Source: Symbiodinium sp. CCMP2592
Lineage: Eukaryota > Sar > Dinophyceae > Suessiales > Symbiodiniaceae
DNA length: 64,000 nt
Direction of reading: 5' to 3'
NCBI GenBank assembly: GCA_905221615.1
Contig: CAJNDT010003535.1
Span: 560,001 to 624,000, forward strand
The position numbers and the translations under genes are program-made. Below the pieces are notes generated by a model. That model ran no database searches. It saw nothing but the letters and a program-made list of their open reading frames with translations, and was not told where the DNA came from. Shown piece after piece: positions 63,977-64,000 of the stretch (the stretch's first letter is position 1; each line of letters opens with the position of its first letter).

Positions 63977-64000
63977 TTTACCTAGAGTCTCCATTGTAGT
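63977..64000. mobile_element. Left arm of a family-D element, cut by window end
   Basis: ACCTAGAGTCTCCATTGTAGT matches the family-D terminus. It follows the 63901-63946 exon in the amidinotransferase intron. Confidence 0.7.

Noticed and set aside
1-64000. Dinoflagellate spliced-leader relic, tRNA, rRNA or CRISPR array
   Set aside because: Looked for TTTTGGCTCAAG-like tags, tRNA arms and direct-repeat/spacer patterns by eye and found none that hold up.

Overview
The window looks like nuclear DNA of a dinoflagellate-type alveolate (inference, about 0.75). The reasons are: TTTAGGG-type telomere repeats in long arrays and as thousands of bases of scattered short tracts; a 10.1 kb Ty1/copia element whose Gag carries both a CCCH finger and a CCHC knuckle; multi-exon genes whose best-supported junctions use GT, GC and GA donors; and very low gene density. 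No bacterial-style operon, rRNA or tRNA gene was found.

Layout. 0-2.9 kb: triplet microsatellites, a (TTTATAGGG)n array and a few exon-like segments. 2.9-10.2 kb: a subtelomere-like composite in which a 61-bp palindrome-bearing satellite block and a GC-rich block occur twice, each separated by (CCCTAAA)n arrays. 10.2-19.9 kb: exon-like segments, a frameshifted FNIP-repeat gene on the minus strand, and the first of many short inverted-repeat elements. 19.93-30.04 kb: a complete copia retrotransposon on the minus strand, with 356-bp LTRs differing at one base and a 5-bp target duplication, sitting inside an open host frame. 30.5-36.8 kb: exon-like segments including a phase-consistent three-exon gene end. 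37.1-38.9 kb: the clearest host gene, a two-exon OAS/cGAS-like nucleotidyltransferase fused to a DNRRL-motif domain with a basic nuclear-localisation-like tail. 41.1-43.3 kb: a three-exon gene of unknown function and a broken charged/coiled-coil gene. 44-57 kb: repeats and more exon-like segments, including a phase-consistent four-exon gene at 53.1-54.4 kb. 57.6-64.0 kb: an amidinotransferase-superfamily (guanidino hydrolase, CtlX-like) gene with small exons separated by kilobase introns, running off the right end.

The unifying feature is a set of about a dozen families of roughly 80-220 bp elements with terminal inverted repeats, some with more than ten copies here. They lie in introns or directly against exon-like sequence, and in several cases their termini carry the apparent splice sites. 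They look like introners or MITEs. A recognisable gene (the amidinotransferase) has them in its introns, and one family is nested inside another, which supports mobility. Telomere-like TTTAGGG tracts fill much of the remaining space on both strands.

Limits: short exons were called by eye from open frame, junctions and phase, without homology search. Apart from the named families these calls are tentative. Several attractive short frames lie inside introns of the amidinotransferase gene, so chance open frames clearly occur.
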